A DNA stretch of 29,996 nucleotides from contig CADDZH010000067.1 of NCBI GenBank assembly GCA_902812455.1, positions 1 through 29,996 of the forward strand, read 5' to 3'. A program made the translations under genes and the position numbers. The notes beneath the pieces were generated by a model. The model was not told the origin of the DNA and did no database searches. It saw nothing but the letters and a program-made list of their open reading frames with translations. This document shows, piece after piece, positions 15,410 through 22,446 of the stretch; position 1 is the first letter of the stretch, and each line of letters starts with the position of its first letter. This DNA comes from Chloroflexota bacterium. GTDB lineage: Bacteria > Chloroflexota > Ktedonobacteria > Ktedonobacterales > Ktedonobacteraceae.

Positions 15410-15471
15410 TGTCACATTCGCGAGGTTTCCTTTGTCATTACTATGACAAACCGAAACGAGGAAATGTGACC
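15410..15471. promoter_or_regulatory. 62-bp dyad with opposed ECF-type promoter motifs
   Basis: On the plus strand TGTCACA (15410-15416) is followed after exactly 17 bases by GTCAT (15434-15438). On the minus strand GGTCACA (15471-15465) is followed after exactly 17 bases by GTCAT (15447-15443). Both copies are centred on 15440.5, and the rest of the interval is also largely self-complementary (GAGG...CCTC and TTTGTCAT...ATGACAAA). The motif resembles the TGTCACA / CGTC promoter reported for ECF41 sigma factors, as I recall it. It would fire the sigma gene rightwards and the minus-strand series leftwards, giving autoregulation. Confidence 0.65.
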
Positions 15472-15472
15472 G

Positions 15473-16348
15473 ATGGAAAAACATGACTGGCTCGCCGGGC
15501 AATTTGAGGCGGAGCGCCCCCGGCTGCGGGCGGTGGCCTATCGCATGCTTGGCTCGCTTGCCGAGGCAGAGGATGCCGTGCAGGAGGCCTGGCTCCACCT
15601 GAGCCGTTCCGACACGAGCACCGTCAAGAACATAAGCGGATGGCTGACCACCGTGGTCGCGCGGGTCTGCCTCAATATGCTGCATGCGCGTGAGGCGCGG
15701 CGCGAGGAGTCCCTGGAAGCATCTGTCCTTGGACCCATCACGGGCCGCGAGGGCGAGATTGACCCCGAGGAAGAAGCGGAACTGGCTGATTCGGTGGGTC
15801 TGGCGCTGCTGGTAGTCCTGGAGACGCTTGCTCCCGCCGAGCGCCTCGCCTTCGTGCTGCACGATATCTTCGCCGTGCCCTTCGAGGAGATTGCTCCCAT
15901 TGTGGAGCGCTCCCCAGCCGCAACCAGGCAACTCGCCAGCCGCGCACGTCGTCGGGTGCGGGGAGCAGCGAGGGAAGCCGAAACGGACCTGGTCGCCAGC
16001 CGAGCAGTCGTGGAGGCCTTTCTCGCCGCCTCGCGCAGCGGTGACTTCGACGCACTGCTGGCGGTGCTTGACCCGAATGTCATGTTCCGAGCCGACCGCA
16101 TCGCGGTGTCCCGTGGTGCGGCAGGGGAGACCCGTGGTGCGGCTGCTGTCGCCAGGCAGCTCGCAGGACGGACCCGGTTCGCACGACCGGTGCTTGTGGA
16201 CGGGGCAGTAGGAGTCGTGGTGGCTCCACGTGGGCGTCTGGTACTCCTGCTGCGTCTGGTGATCAGGGGAGGCAAGATTGCCGAGATCGAAGCGGTTGCC
16301 GATCCGGCACACCTCCGCCAGGTGCGCCTTGCGATCCTCGACGACTGA
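15473..16348 (+). CDS. sigJ: ECF RNA polymerase sigma factor, SigJ/ECF41 type, with SnoaL-like C-terminal domain
   Basis: 291 residues. Sigma region 2 spans about 10-75 (AYRMLGSLAEAEDAVQEAWLHL, GWLTTVVARVCLNMLHAREARR). Region 4 spans about 108-162 (LETLAPAERLAFVLHDIFAVPFEEIAPIVERSPAATRQLASRARRR). After these comes a roughly 120-residue extension (from about 172) resembling the NTF2/SnoaL fold (VVEAFLAASRSGDFDALLAVLDPNVMFRADR), which in ECF41 proteins controls activity without a separate anti-sigma factor. No anti-sigma gene is adjacent. The gene overlaps the edge of the promoter dyad, and its ribosome-binding site (GAGGAAATG) lies inside the minus-strand -35 element. Its neighbours are carboxymuconolactone-decarboxylase-like, SDR and DoxX-like genes, the usual company of this group. 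The symbol is by family only. Confidence 0.93.
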   Translation: MEKHDWLAGQFEAERPRLRAVAYRMLGSLAEAEDAVQEAWLHLSRSDTSTVKNISGWLTTVVARVCLNMLHAREARREESLEASVLGPITGREGEIDPEEEAELADSVGLALLVVLETLAPAERLAFVLHDIFAVPFEEIAPIVERSPAATRQLASRARRRVRGAAREAETDLVASRAVVEAFLAASRSGDFDALLAVLDPNVMFRADRIAVSRGAAGETRGAAAVARQLAGRTRFARPVLVDGAVGVVVAPRGRLVLLLRLVIRGGKIAEIEAVADPAHLRQVRLAILDD

Positions 16349-16673
16349 CGAGCCACGGCCCGTCTTTCGCGCCTACCTGCTCGGCGGTCTCGCTCGTGCT
16401 GGTATTACTCGGTACATCCGACTCGAAAATGGACAGCAGAGCATAGAGAGGATGCGCTGTTTCGCCTCTCACGCGGAAGTGCGATATCCCTGCGTGGCTC
16501 TCGCCCGAACATTTCCACTAGACCCAGGTGATCCTTTAGGGCCTGGCCATATGATCCTTGCTCCCCTTTGCCCGGCCCGCTCTCCATCGGCTCGATCTGC
16601 GCGGGAAAGGCGAGGATACATATGCTCTCGCCACCCGGCGGCTGCCGCGAGAGCCTCTCAACTGCCACGCTGC
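16349..16673. other. Intergenic stretch between convergent sigma and ABM genes
   Basis: About 325 bases. A minus-strand frame (16405-16677) is open, but it overlaps the stop of the ABM gene in another frame, lacks a ribosome-binding site, and encodes a low-complexity sequence. I saw no clear terminator hairpin with a T-run between the convergent genes. Confidence 0.35.
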
Positions 16674-16976
16674 TCAAAGAGAGACGACTTCGTATAGATG
16701 GGGGTCGACGCGCTCGGCGAGGGGGCGAAGGGTCTCCATTTGCTCGCGGTACTTCTTCACAAAGCGCTCAAAGTCCTCCACCGATCTCCACTGCGCATAG
16801 TTGACGACGCGGGTCCCGTCTGCGCTTCTGTGGAGCGCCGCCCCGATCAGGCCGGGCTCACTCGTAACCCCTTCGACGAAGCGAATCCACTGATCGATCA
16901 ACTCCTGCTGCTGTTCAGGCTTCGTCTCAAAGACATTGATCAACGTGACCAGGTTGCCCTGGCGGGAAACACGCAT
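16674..16976 (-). CDS. Antibiotic biosynthesis monooxygenase (ABM)-domain protein (second intact copy)
   Basis: 100 residues, MRVSRQGNLVTLINVFETKPEQQQELIDQWIRFVEGVTSEPGLIGAALHRSADGTRVVNYAQWRSVEDFERF, with GGAGGAACAAT directly upstream of the ATG. It is the ABM dimeric-barrel fold and matches the copy at 14119-14439 almost throughout. The same frame is open further upstream, but that part lies over the SDR gene in another frame and is not coding. It follows the second SDR gene by 67 bases, the same pair order as SDR copy 1 and the truncated ABM. Substrate unknown; perhaps oxidation of aromatic or quinone compounds by analogy. Confidence 0.88.
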   Translation of the reverse strand: MRVSRQGNLVTLINVFETKPEQQQELIDQWIRFVEGVTSEPGLIGAALHRSADGTRVVNYAQWRSVEDFERFVKKYREQMETLRPLAERVDPHLYEVVSL

Positions 16977-17043
16977 ATTGTTCCTCCTCGCATACCATAG
17001 ATTCCTATCCATCCAACCGAAAGTTCGGAATACGTCAATGGCT

Positions 17044-17892
17044 TTAGGAAAGTGACTTGTTCGTTGGCTGGTAGGCCTCGGGCTGTCCTTGATCGATGGC
17101 TCGTCGAGCCTTTGAAGCACCCTCATGAGAGTGTTGCTGGAGCCAGGCTTCCCAACTGATCGTGCCGGTGGCCTGCTGGGGACAGGTATTGCCCCCCTGG
17201 CGCAGGGCTCTGACCATTTGGCCAGGAAGCCAGAGAGGGATGATGGCGCGATGCATTCCCCGCTGCTTGAGCCAGATCCGCGCCAACTCTCCAGAGGTGT
17301 AGACCTGTGGGCCGCCCATATCCGGCAGGCGACCGGATGGGCCGGCCTGGACGATCTCACAGAGACGCTGAGCCACGTCCTCTTCGGCTACCGGTTGGAG
17401 CAACAGGTCCGTCGGCAGCAGCGTCCCCAGGGGGAGCCTGGTCAGAAACCGCATCAAGAGATCGATGGCGTAATGAAACTGGGTTGCTCGCAAGATGGAC
17501 CAGGGGATGCCGCTGCACTCGATGAGGGATTCGCAGGCGAGCTTGGCTTTGCCGTAGGCATACGGGACCCGGTCAATGCCCACAATCGAAATGAAGACTA
17601 GATGTGAGACACTCACCTCCTGGGCTGCCTCCACCAGGCGGCGCGTGCCTTCGACATCGACCTTCCAGTTCCCTTTGCCGGCGGTATGGACCACCACGTC
17701 TATGCCCTGAACGGCCTCAGCCAGGCCCGTGCCTGTCACTAGATCGGCCTGCTTCCACTCTGCGCCGAGCCAATCCTCTCCGGGGCTGGCCCGCCGACTC
17801 ATCCCACGTACGCGATAACCGGTCTGGCTCAAGTGCTTGACCACCAGACGGCCCAGATGGCCCGCGCCGCCGGTCACCAGAATCTGTTGCAT
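17044..17892 (-). CDS. NAD(P)-binding SDR / NmrA-like protein (copy 2)
   Basis: 282 residues, MQQILVTGGAGHLGRLVVKHLSQTGYRVRGMSRRASPGEDWLGAEWKQADL..., a close paralogue of the SDR at 11507-12292. It has the same GGAGHLG motif (8-14), SRR after strand 2, DVVVHTAGKGN, FISIVGIDRVPYAYGKAKLACESLIE and the C-terminal GGPQVYTSGELARIWLKQRG block. Here YAYGKAK contains a Y-x-x-x-K pair, which could be the SDR catalytic Tyr-Lys; copy 1 has WAGGKAK instead. So this copy may be catalytic while the other may only bind cofactor (inference). It is 20 residues longer at the C-terminus. It heads an SDR-ABM pair; no ECF41-like promoter motif was found in the 90 bases upstream. Confidence 0.9.
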   Translation of the reverse strand: MQQILVTGGAGHLGRLVVKHLSQTGYRVRGMSRRASPGEDWLGAEWKQADLVTGTGLAEAVQGIDVVVHTAGKGNWKVDVEGTRRLVEAAQEVSVSHLVFISIVGIDRVPYAYGKAKLACESLIECSGIPWSILRATQFHYAIDLLMRFLTRLPLGTLLPTDLLLQPVAEEDVAQRLCEIVQAGPSGRLPDMGGPQVYTSGELARIWLKQRGMHRAIIPLWLPGQMVRALRQGGNTCPQQATGTISWEAWLQQHSHEGASKARRAIDQGQPEAYQPTNKSLS

Positions 17893-17985
17893 CGTCTTTC
17901 CTTTCTTATTTTCTCTTGGCTTTATCTACTGCGTGTATATCAGGCCGCGCTCGGAAGTGACGCGCGTTCAGCAAACGGAAACTCC

Positions 17986-18396
17986 CTAACGCAACGCTTG
18001 AGATTCCAGTGGATGGCTTTCGGAGGGCTTAGCTTCGGCCCGTTTCAGCGCCCTATAGCGTGCGCCTAGAAAGCCCGCCAGCACGATAGCGCCGATGCCG
18101 ACCAGCGTGTGCAGCGTCTGGATCAGCCAGTGCAGATTTCCGGCAAGCAGGTCGGCGTGCGCCACGCCAAAGATCAACAGGATGATGGCGTAGCTGATCC
18201 CGACCATGCCCCAGAGACGCAGTCCGGAGGCGGTGAATGCAATGATGCTCACCGCCAGCAGCCCCAGGGTGACAAGCAGGCCGAAGAGCATATGGATGTC
18301 GGTGAGGTCGATGTTTGCGATCCAGATGAGCAGGCCAAGCACCAGGGCGCACAGCCCGGCAAGACCAACAATGATCTGTACAATTCGTGCAGTCAT
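17986..18396 (-). CDS. Small integral membrane protein (136 aa), four predicted helices
   Basis: 136 residues from the ATG at 18396 (MTARIVQIIVGLAGLCALVLGLLIWIANIDLTDIHMLFGLLVTLGLL...). Four hydrophobic segments are evident: IVQIIVGLAGLCALVLGLLIWI, HMLFGLLVTLGLLAVSIIAFT, MVGISYAIILLIFGVAHADLL and LVGIGAIVLAGFLG. A basic tail (RYRALKRAEAKPSE) is on the cytoplasmic side. A second possible start (ATG at 18420) overlaps the stop of the upstream gene as TAATG, and GGAGG lies between the two, so coupled translation is likely either way. The family is unknown to me. It is paired with the gene at 18420-18872. Confidence 0.75.
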   Translation of the reverse strand: MTARIVQIIVGLAGLCALVLGLLIWIANIDLTDIHMLFGLLVTLGLLAVSIIAFTASGLRLWGMVGISYAIILLIFGVAHADLLAGNLHWLIQTLHTLVGIGAIVLAGFLGARYRALKRAEAKPSESHPLESQALR

Positions 18397-18419
18397 GATG
18401 AAGAGACACCTCCTTTTCA

Positions 18420-18872
18420 TTAGGGTTGCGCCCGCTCGACGGCGAGCGTCGAAAGCCCGCCGATGGTAATAAGAGCTGAGACACAATGCATCACGATCAT
18501 CGTCCAGAAGATGGGCAGGTTCATGCCCGTTGCAGGAAGCCAGTGACCAGCCAACTGCAGGAGGGGATTCAGAAACGAGGCCACCAGGGCGATACCTCCT
18601 ACGATCCGAAAGCTCCGAACAGGATGGCTGCTCACACGACCGATCAGCACAAAGACGAGGAGGGCCAGCACCAGGAAGACAACGGTCGTGATCATGATCA
18701 CGGGCGCCCGCAAGTACGGAAAGCTCGCAGACACGCCGAAGAAGCTGACTGCGAACAAACGCACGACAAGATTCACTAACACAGCAAGAACGATGGTCAG
18801 CGGTCCAACCCATACGAGTTTGCGGATCGCCACCCTTTCTTGGGGTGTTGAACGAGTGGAAGTGGATAGCAT
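18420..18872 (-). CDS. DUF6069-like four-helix membrane protein
   Basis: 150 residues, MLSTSTRSTPQERVAIRKLVWVGPLTIVLAVLVNLVVRLFAVSFF... with AGGAAAAAGCAC upstream of the ATG. Four membrane spans are visible (about 18-40, 57-80, 87-108 and 120-143). The second-helix region VNLVVRLFAVSF, the third-helix FLNPLLQLAGH and the terminal MHCVSALITIGGLSTLAV resemble the small DUF6069 membrane family. The function is unknown. Its TAA stop overlaps the next ATG (TAATG), so the two membrane proteins form one translational unit. It is divergent from the MocR regulator across about 230 bases, the usual geometry of a regulator and its target (inference). Confidence 0.75.
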   Translation of the reverse strand: MLSTSTRSTPQERVAIRKLVWVGPLTIVLAVLVNLVVRLFAVSFFGVSASFPYLRAPVIMITTVVFLVLALLVFVLIGRVSSHPVRSFRIVGGIALVASFLNPLLQLAGHWLPATGMNLPIFWTMIVMHCVSALITIGGLSTLAVERAQP

Positions 18873-19006
18873 GTGCTTTTTCCTTAAACGTTCCTCTTGA
18901 ACCAGGCCCCCTCAACACAGGGCTGGTGCAAGACATAAACAGCCACAAAAGAGAGTCAAAGCGCTTCGTCTCCGTGTTCTCTGGAAAGCATACCATCCTT
19001 ATGGCC

Positions 19007-19035
19007 TTGTGCACAGAGCCACTTTTTGCTATACT
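19007..19035 (+). promoter_or_regulatory. Putative promoter of the MocR-type regulator
   Basis: TTGTGC (19007-19012) and TATACT (19030-19035) are 17 bp apart and lie 66 bases upstream of the chosen start codon. The -10 is one base off TATAAT. It is in the divergent region shared with the DUF6069-like gene. Confidence 0.45.
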
Positions 19036-19101
19036 CTCTATGCCATTTAAAAATGTGTGTAGGGATGGAACGCCATATACCCGACCAGGAGGAGCATGAT
19101 C

Positions 19102-20601
19102 ATGTCCAGGCGTGCCCGCTTCATCAATCGGCCAGAGATCAGACTGGATGCTACATTGCCGGTGCCGCTCTACAAGCAGATCTATGAGCGCTTACGCGGC
19201 GCCATCCTGACAGGACAATTGGAGCGTGGGGCGCGTCTGCCCTCCACCCGCGCACTCGCCAGTGAACTGGGTGTGGCGCGTATGACAACGGCTCTGGCCT
19301 ATGAGCAGTTGGTGTTGGAGGGCTATCTGGAGAGCCGGGTAGGACAGGGGACAGTGGTGGCGCGCTCTTTGCCCGCGACGCTCTTCACTGCTCAACAAGA
19401 GAGCAAGCGAGAGAAGCGGGCAGATTCAGGGGAGACTTCCCCCCTCCGCCTCGCGAAATCCCTGCGCCCACTCAAGGATATCCCATGGCCAACGCGGCCA
19501 GAGGGGCAAACCGGCGGGACGTTTTCCGGTGGCGAGCCAGGGCTTGATCTGTTCCCTTATGAGATCTGGGCGCGTTTGATCGCACGCCATGCACGGCAAT
19601 CGTTGCGCGAGTTCGCTCACTACCAACCGCCTGCCGGCTATTATCCCCTGCGGGAGGCCATTGCCGCACAGGTCGGCGTTACACGCGGAGTGCGCTGTAC
19701 CCCCGAGCAAGTCATCATGACCGCTGGTTCCCAGGGGGCGCTGGATCTGGCAGCGCGCACGCTGCTGAGTCCTGGCGAGGCAGCCTGGCTGGAGAATCCC
19801 GGCTATTTTGGCGCGCGGGGCGCTCTGCTCGCCGCGGGGGCGCGCCTGGTTCCCGTGCCTGTTGATGAGCAAGGACTCGTGGTGGAGATTGGGCGAGAGC
19901 GGTGTGAGTCGGCGCGCCTGGTCTCGACCACCCCCTCGCACCAGTTCCCCACTGGCGTCACCATGAGCCTTGCTCGCCGGATGCTCCTGCTGGACTGGGC
20001 CAGGCAGGCCGGAGCATGGATTCTGGAGGACGATTATGATAGCGAATACCGCTTTCGTGGACGCCCGTTGGAAGCCCTCCAGGGATTGGATCACGACGGG
20101 CGGGTGCTCTATATCGGTACCTTTAGCAAAGTCCTTTTTCCCGCGCTGCGCCTGGGTTATCTGGTCGCGCCTACCGAACTGATCGAGCCGCTCCTGCTCA
20201 TGCGGCGCGCTCTCGATATGCACCTTCCCATGCTGGAGCAAATGGCGCTCTTCGATTTCCTACGCGAGGGCCATTATGCCCGCCATCTGCGTCGTATGCG
20301 CCACCATTACCAGAAGCTGCGCGATCTGCTCTCCCGCGAATTGCAAGCCCACCTGGGCGACTTGCTCGAAGTTCACGCTTCCGAGGTCGGGATGCATCTC
20401 GTCGGCTGGCTTCCACCTGGAAAAGATGATCAGCGCGCCGCCGAACTCGCCGCGCAGGTGGGCATTCAGGTGCTGCCTGTCTCCGCCTATAGCCTGGAGC
20501 CGCTGCCTCGTGGGGGATTGGTCTTTGGCTATGCTGGAACCGACGAAGGAGCGATCTCCCACGAGGTGAAACGGCTTCGAGGAGCGCTTGAACACCTCTA
20601 A
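19102..20601 (+). CDS. MocR/PdxR-type GntR regulator with aminotransferase-like domain
   Basis: 499 residues. The N-terminus (about 20-90) is a GntR winged helix (VPLYKQIYERLRGAILTGQLERGARLPSTRALASELGVARMTTALAYEQLVLEGYLESRVGQGTVV). The rest (about 130-495) is a fold-type-I PLP aminotransferase domain with ITAGSQGALDLAARTLL-like substrate-loop text, NPGYFGARGALLAAGA, EDDYDSEYRF and the PLP lysine K343 in IGTFSKVLFPALRLGYL. Such proteins sense PLP or amino compounds and regulate, usually, divergent genes. The first ATG (19096) has the GGAGG only three bases ahead; the ATG at 19102 has a nine-base spacer, so I start there. The adjacent divergent gene pair encodes two small membrane proteins, a plausible target. 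Confidence 0.93.
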   Translation: MSRRARFINRPEIRLDATLPVPLYKQIYERLRGAILTGQLERGARLPSTRALASELGVARMTTALAYEQLVLEGYLESRVGQGTVVARSLPATLFTAQQESKREKRADSGETSPLRLAKSLRPLKDIPWPTRPEGQTGGTFSGGEPGLDLFPYEIWARLIARHARQSLREFAHYQPPAGYYPLREAIAAQVGVTRGVRCTPEQVIMTAGSQGALDLAARTLLSPGEAAWLENPGYFGARGALLAAGARLVPVPVDEQGLVVEIGRERCESARLVSTTPSHQFPTGVTMSLARRMLLLDWARQAGAWILEDDYDSEYRFRGRPLEALQGLDHDGRVLYIGTFSKVLFPALRLGYLVAPTELIEPLLLMRRALDMHLPMLEQMALFDFLREGHYARHLRRMRHHYQKLRDLLSRELQAHLGDLLEVHASEVGMHLVGWLPPGKDDQRAAELAAQVGIQVLPVSAYSLEPLPRGGLVFGYAGTDEGAISHEVKRLRGALEHL

Positions 20602-20966
20602 CCACGCTGCACGCGTCTCCACGTGCGGTCTCGCTGCCGATGCTCAAGCCGCGGTGAAATGCTGAGTGCAGTGAAAGAAGCGCGAGATAGGCACGAGCGG
20701 CGTGGAAGCAGCTTCCAAACGCATGTGGCAGTCGGATTGCTGTGTTGCAGAATCGGGCGAAGCTTGTTGAAAAACAGGTTCGGTGATGGTATGAAAACGA
20801 GGGAGGCCACCTTTCTTTATACGACAGATTGCGAAATGATATCAAGCCAATTAATGGCAAGTAGGCGCCAAGTTTTATGATTGAAAGGCGCCAGGAATTA
20901 GAATAAATGACAAAGACGCCTGCTAATGCGCAGGTTTACGCTAGCGCTCAATCGGCGGAGGTAGCT
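20602..20966. other. Intergenic stretch
   Basis: About 365 bases between the convergent MocR and LuxR-type genes. The open frames are short and arginine-rich, with no ribosome-binding site. No clear terminator was found. Confidence 0.35.
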
Positions 20967-21722
20967 TTACCTGTATTCGAAAATGCCCAATTCTAAAAGA
21001 ACCTGGAAGGCCACCAACCGGTTAGGGATGGCCTGCCGCTCCGATAACTGCTGGAGGAGGAAAAAGACCCGTGAAGTGGCAGAACGCACCGTCCCCACTG
21101 GCCGGTTGATTCGTCTCGCGATTTCGTCATTATTGGCCCCGTCAAACTGAGAGAGTATCAACAGCTCGATCTCGCTCAGCGGCCAGCGAATGCTTGCCGC
21201 CAGCTCCTCCAGGCGTTCCTGGAAAAATACCGGCTGCCGTTTCTTTGGAGGAGAGGGGGGCAGCTCGATCGAGGGTGTGGGTTGGAAATACTTTTTTCCT
21301 CGCCCTATCGTGCGAATGGCTTTCACCAGTTGTTGGGAAGAAGCAACGGTAGGACAATACCCCCATGCCCCAACCTCGGCGAGCCGCTTCGTCTCGCTGG
21401 GATACATTGGCGGCGCAATGATCAGGCATCTCAGGCGCTTTGAGAGCGCCCGCAGGATATGATACTGCTGTTCTTCGCAAAACTCCCACTCCAAAATGAC
21501 CACATCGATGTGAGATACCCTGTTGATCCTGGATAAGACATCTAGCACCTGATCCTGGCCAGCAATGGGAGGCAGAATCTGCATATCTTCCTGCTCGGAA
21601 AGCAGCGCGCGCAACTCCTCGACGCACAGCTCCGGACCGATTAGGAGAATGCGCAAAAGCCTTGATGACGAAGAGAGCGACTCAGGCATGTGGGAGCGAG
21701 AAGAAACAGGCGCTCGCTGCAT
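20967..21722 (-). CDS. LuxR/NarL-type regulator with degenerate receiver domain
   Basis: 251 residues. Residues 22-140 have the length and strand pattern of a response-regulator receiver (RILLIGPELCVEELRALL, DVVILEWEF, CLIIAPPMY, GYCPTVASSQQLVKAI), but the phospho-acceptor aspartate is replaced by glutamate (E78), the Thr/Ser switch residue is alanine (A103) and the conserved lysine is absent (T125). It therefore should not be phosphorylated in the normal way. Residues about 180-235 form a LuxR-type helix-turn-helix (LSEIELLILSQFDGANNDEIARRINRPVGTVRSATSRVFFLLQ). A basic PPKKRQP linker joins the halves. No partner histidine kinase is nearby. The start is uncertain; M12 is an alternative, and neither has a strong ribosome-binding site. 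Confidence 0.8.
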   Translation of the reverse strand: MQRAPVSSRSHMPESLSSSSRLLRILLIGPELCVEELRALLSEQEDMQILPPIAGQDQVLDVLSRINRVSHIDVVILEWEFCEEQQYHILRALSKRLRCLIIAPPMYPSETKRLAEVGAWGYCPTVASSQQLVKAIRTIGRGKKYFQPTPSIELPPSPPKKRQPVFFQERLEELAASIRWPLSEIELLILSQFDGANNDEIARRINRPVGTVRSATSRVFFLLQQLSERQAIPNRLVAFQVLLELGIFEYR

Positions 21723-22286
21723 AGTTATCGCTTCTGCTTGTTACCCGCTTGACACACAACGGGTATCAACAAGCGATGCCCCCTTTCCATCTGAGTTTGT
21801 TGACCACCCTGCTTCTCTTGCGTAGAACGCGCTGGCAGAAGGAACTGCATGTCCGTGAACACGATCTGAAGATCCGGGCGCATGAGAGGACTCCTCCGCT
21901 TCAGTTATGTGGCGAGGACTGAAAGTACTCTGGAATCCTGCCATCAGCGCCCCTTGAACGCCGAAAGGTATGGCCTTTCTTCGTCTGGTGGAAGTGTAAC
22001 CAGGGCGGGCGGGTCGCACCTGGGAGCGAGACGGAAAAAGGTGGGAAACACCTGGGAAAAAGACAGAACGGCTGATCTTTATGCAGTTGGCGCACTGGGC
22101 TGCCACGCTTCTAAGGCGCTTGTAGACTGAAATATACTCGCACTGGAACGCAGGTTCGCTTAAGAGATATGTTGATATGTCTTTTCGTCTGTTCTCAATG
22201 CCACAAACAGTATTCCCCATGCAACCCTCTCACTAGATATGAATAAGGGATGAGCCAGGCTCGTCTAACTTTAACACACAAGATAC

Positions 22287-22368
22287 ACAACTGTCAAATT
22301 TTTATGATAATTGTCTGAATAAATTTACAAAACTGTATTGCTATTTGACAACAATTGCACAAAACTGT
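22287..22368. promoter_or_regulatory. Cluster of ACAA(AA)CTGT-type repeats
   Basis: ACAAAACTGT occurs exactly twice, at 22327-22336 and 22359-22368, 32 bp apart (about three helical turns). Related words are ACAACTGTC at 22287-22295 and GATAATTGTC at 22306-22315; the latter is one base from the palindrome at 5349 and 5370. The second exact copy overlaps the promoter spacer. It is likely a regulator-binding region, possibly for the encoded HTH protein itself. Confidence 0.4.
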
Positions 22369-22375
22369 TATGCTA
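22346..22375 (+). promoter_or_regulatory. Putative promoter of the 22447 regulator
   Basis: Consensus TTGACA (22346-22351) and TATGCT (22370-22375) are separated by 18 bases, about 70 bases upstream of the start codon, within an AT-rich stretch. Confidence 0.45.
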
Positions 22376-22446
22376 GGAGGGAGACCATGTGGTTTGGCAC
22401 ATGTTGATGTACATTCCTAAGGTGGCATAGAGCGGAAACGAGGGAT

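Larger units (their letters stand above)
21723..22446. other. Intergenic stretch upstream of the HTH/GAF-like regulator
   Basis: About 720 bases between divergent genes. Frames are open on both strands, but without ribosome-binding sites or recognisable domains. The last 190 bases are AT-rich and carry repeated ACAAAACTGT / ACAACTGTC / GATAATTGTC words and the promoter at 22346-22375. Confidence 0.4.

Noticed and set aside
15278..16312. Long minus-strand open frame upstream of the 99-residue gene
   Set aside because: It is antisense to the sigma gene and crosses the promoter dyad; only the last 99 codons have a ribosome-binding site and protein-like composition.
17893..18000. Possible ECF41 promoter ahead of SDR copy 2
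   Set aside because: GTCACT occurs, but there is no GTC at the 17-base spacing, so the motif is not met.
19426..20241. Minus-strand 271-codon frame
   Set aside because: It is wholly antisense to the MocR gene, has no domain text and reflects its GC-rich codons.
21741..22220. Minus-strand 159-codon frame ahead of the pseudo-receiver gene
   Set aside because: No ribosome-binding site, composition unlike neighbours, no recognisable domain.
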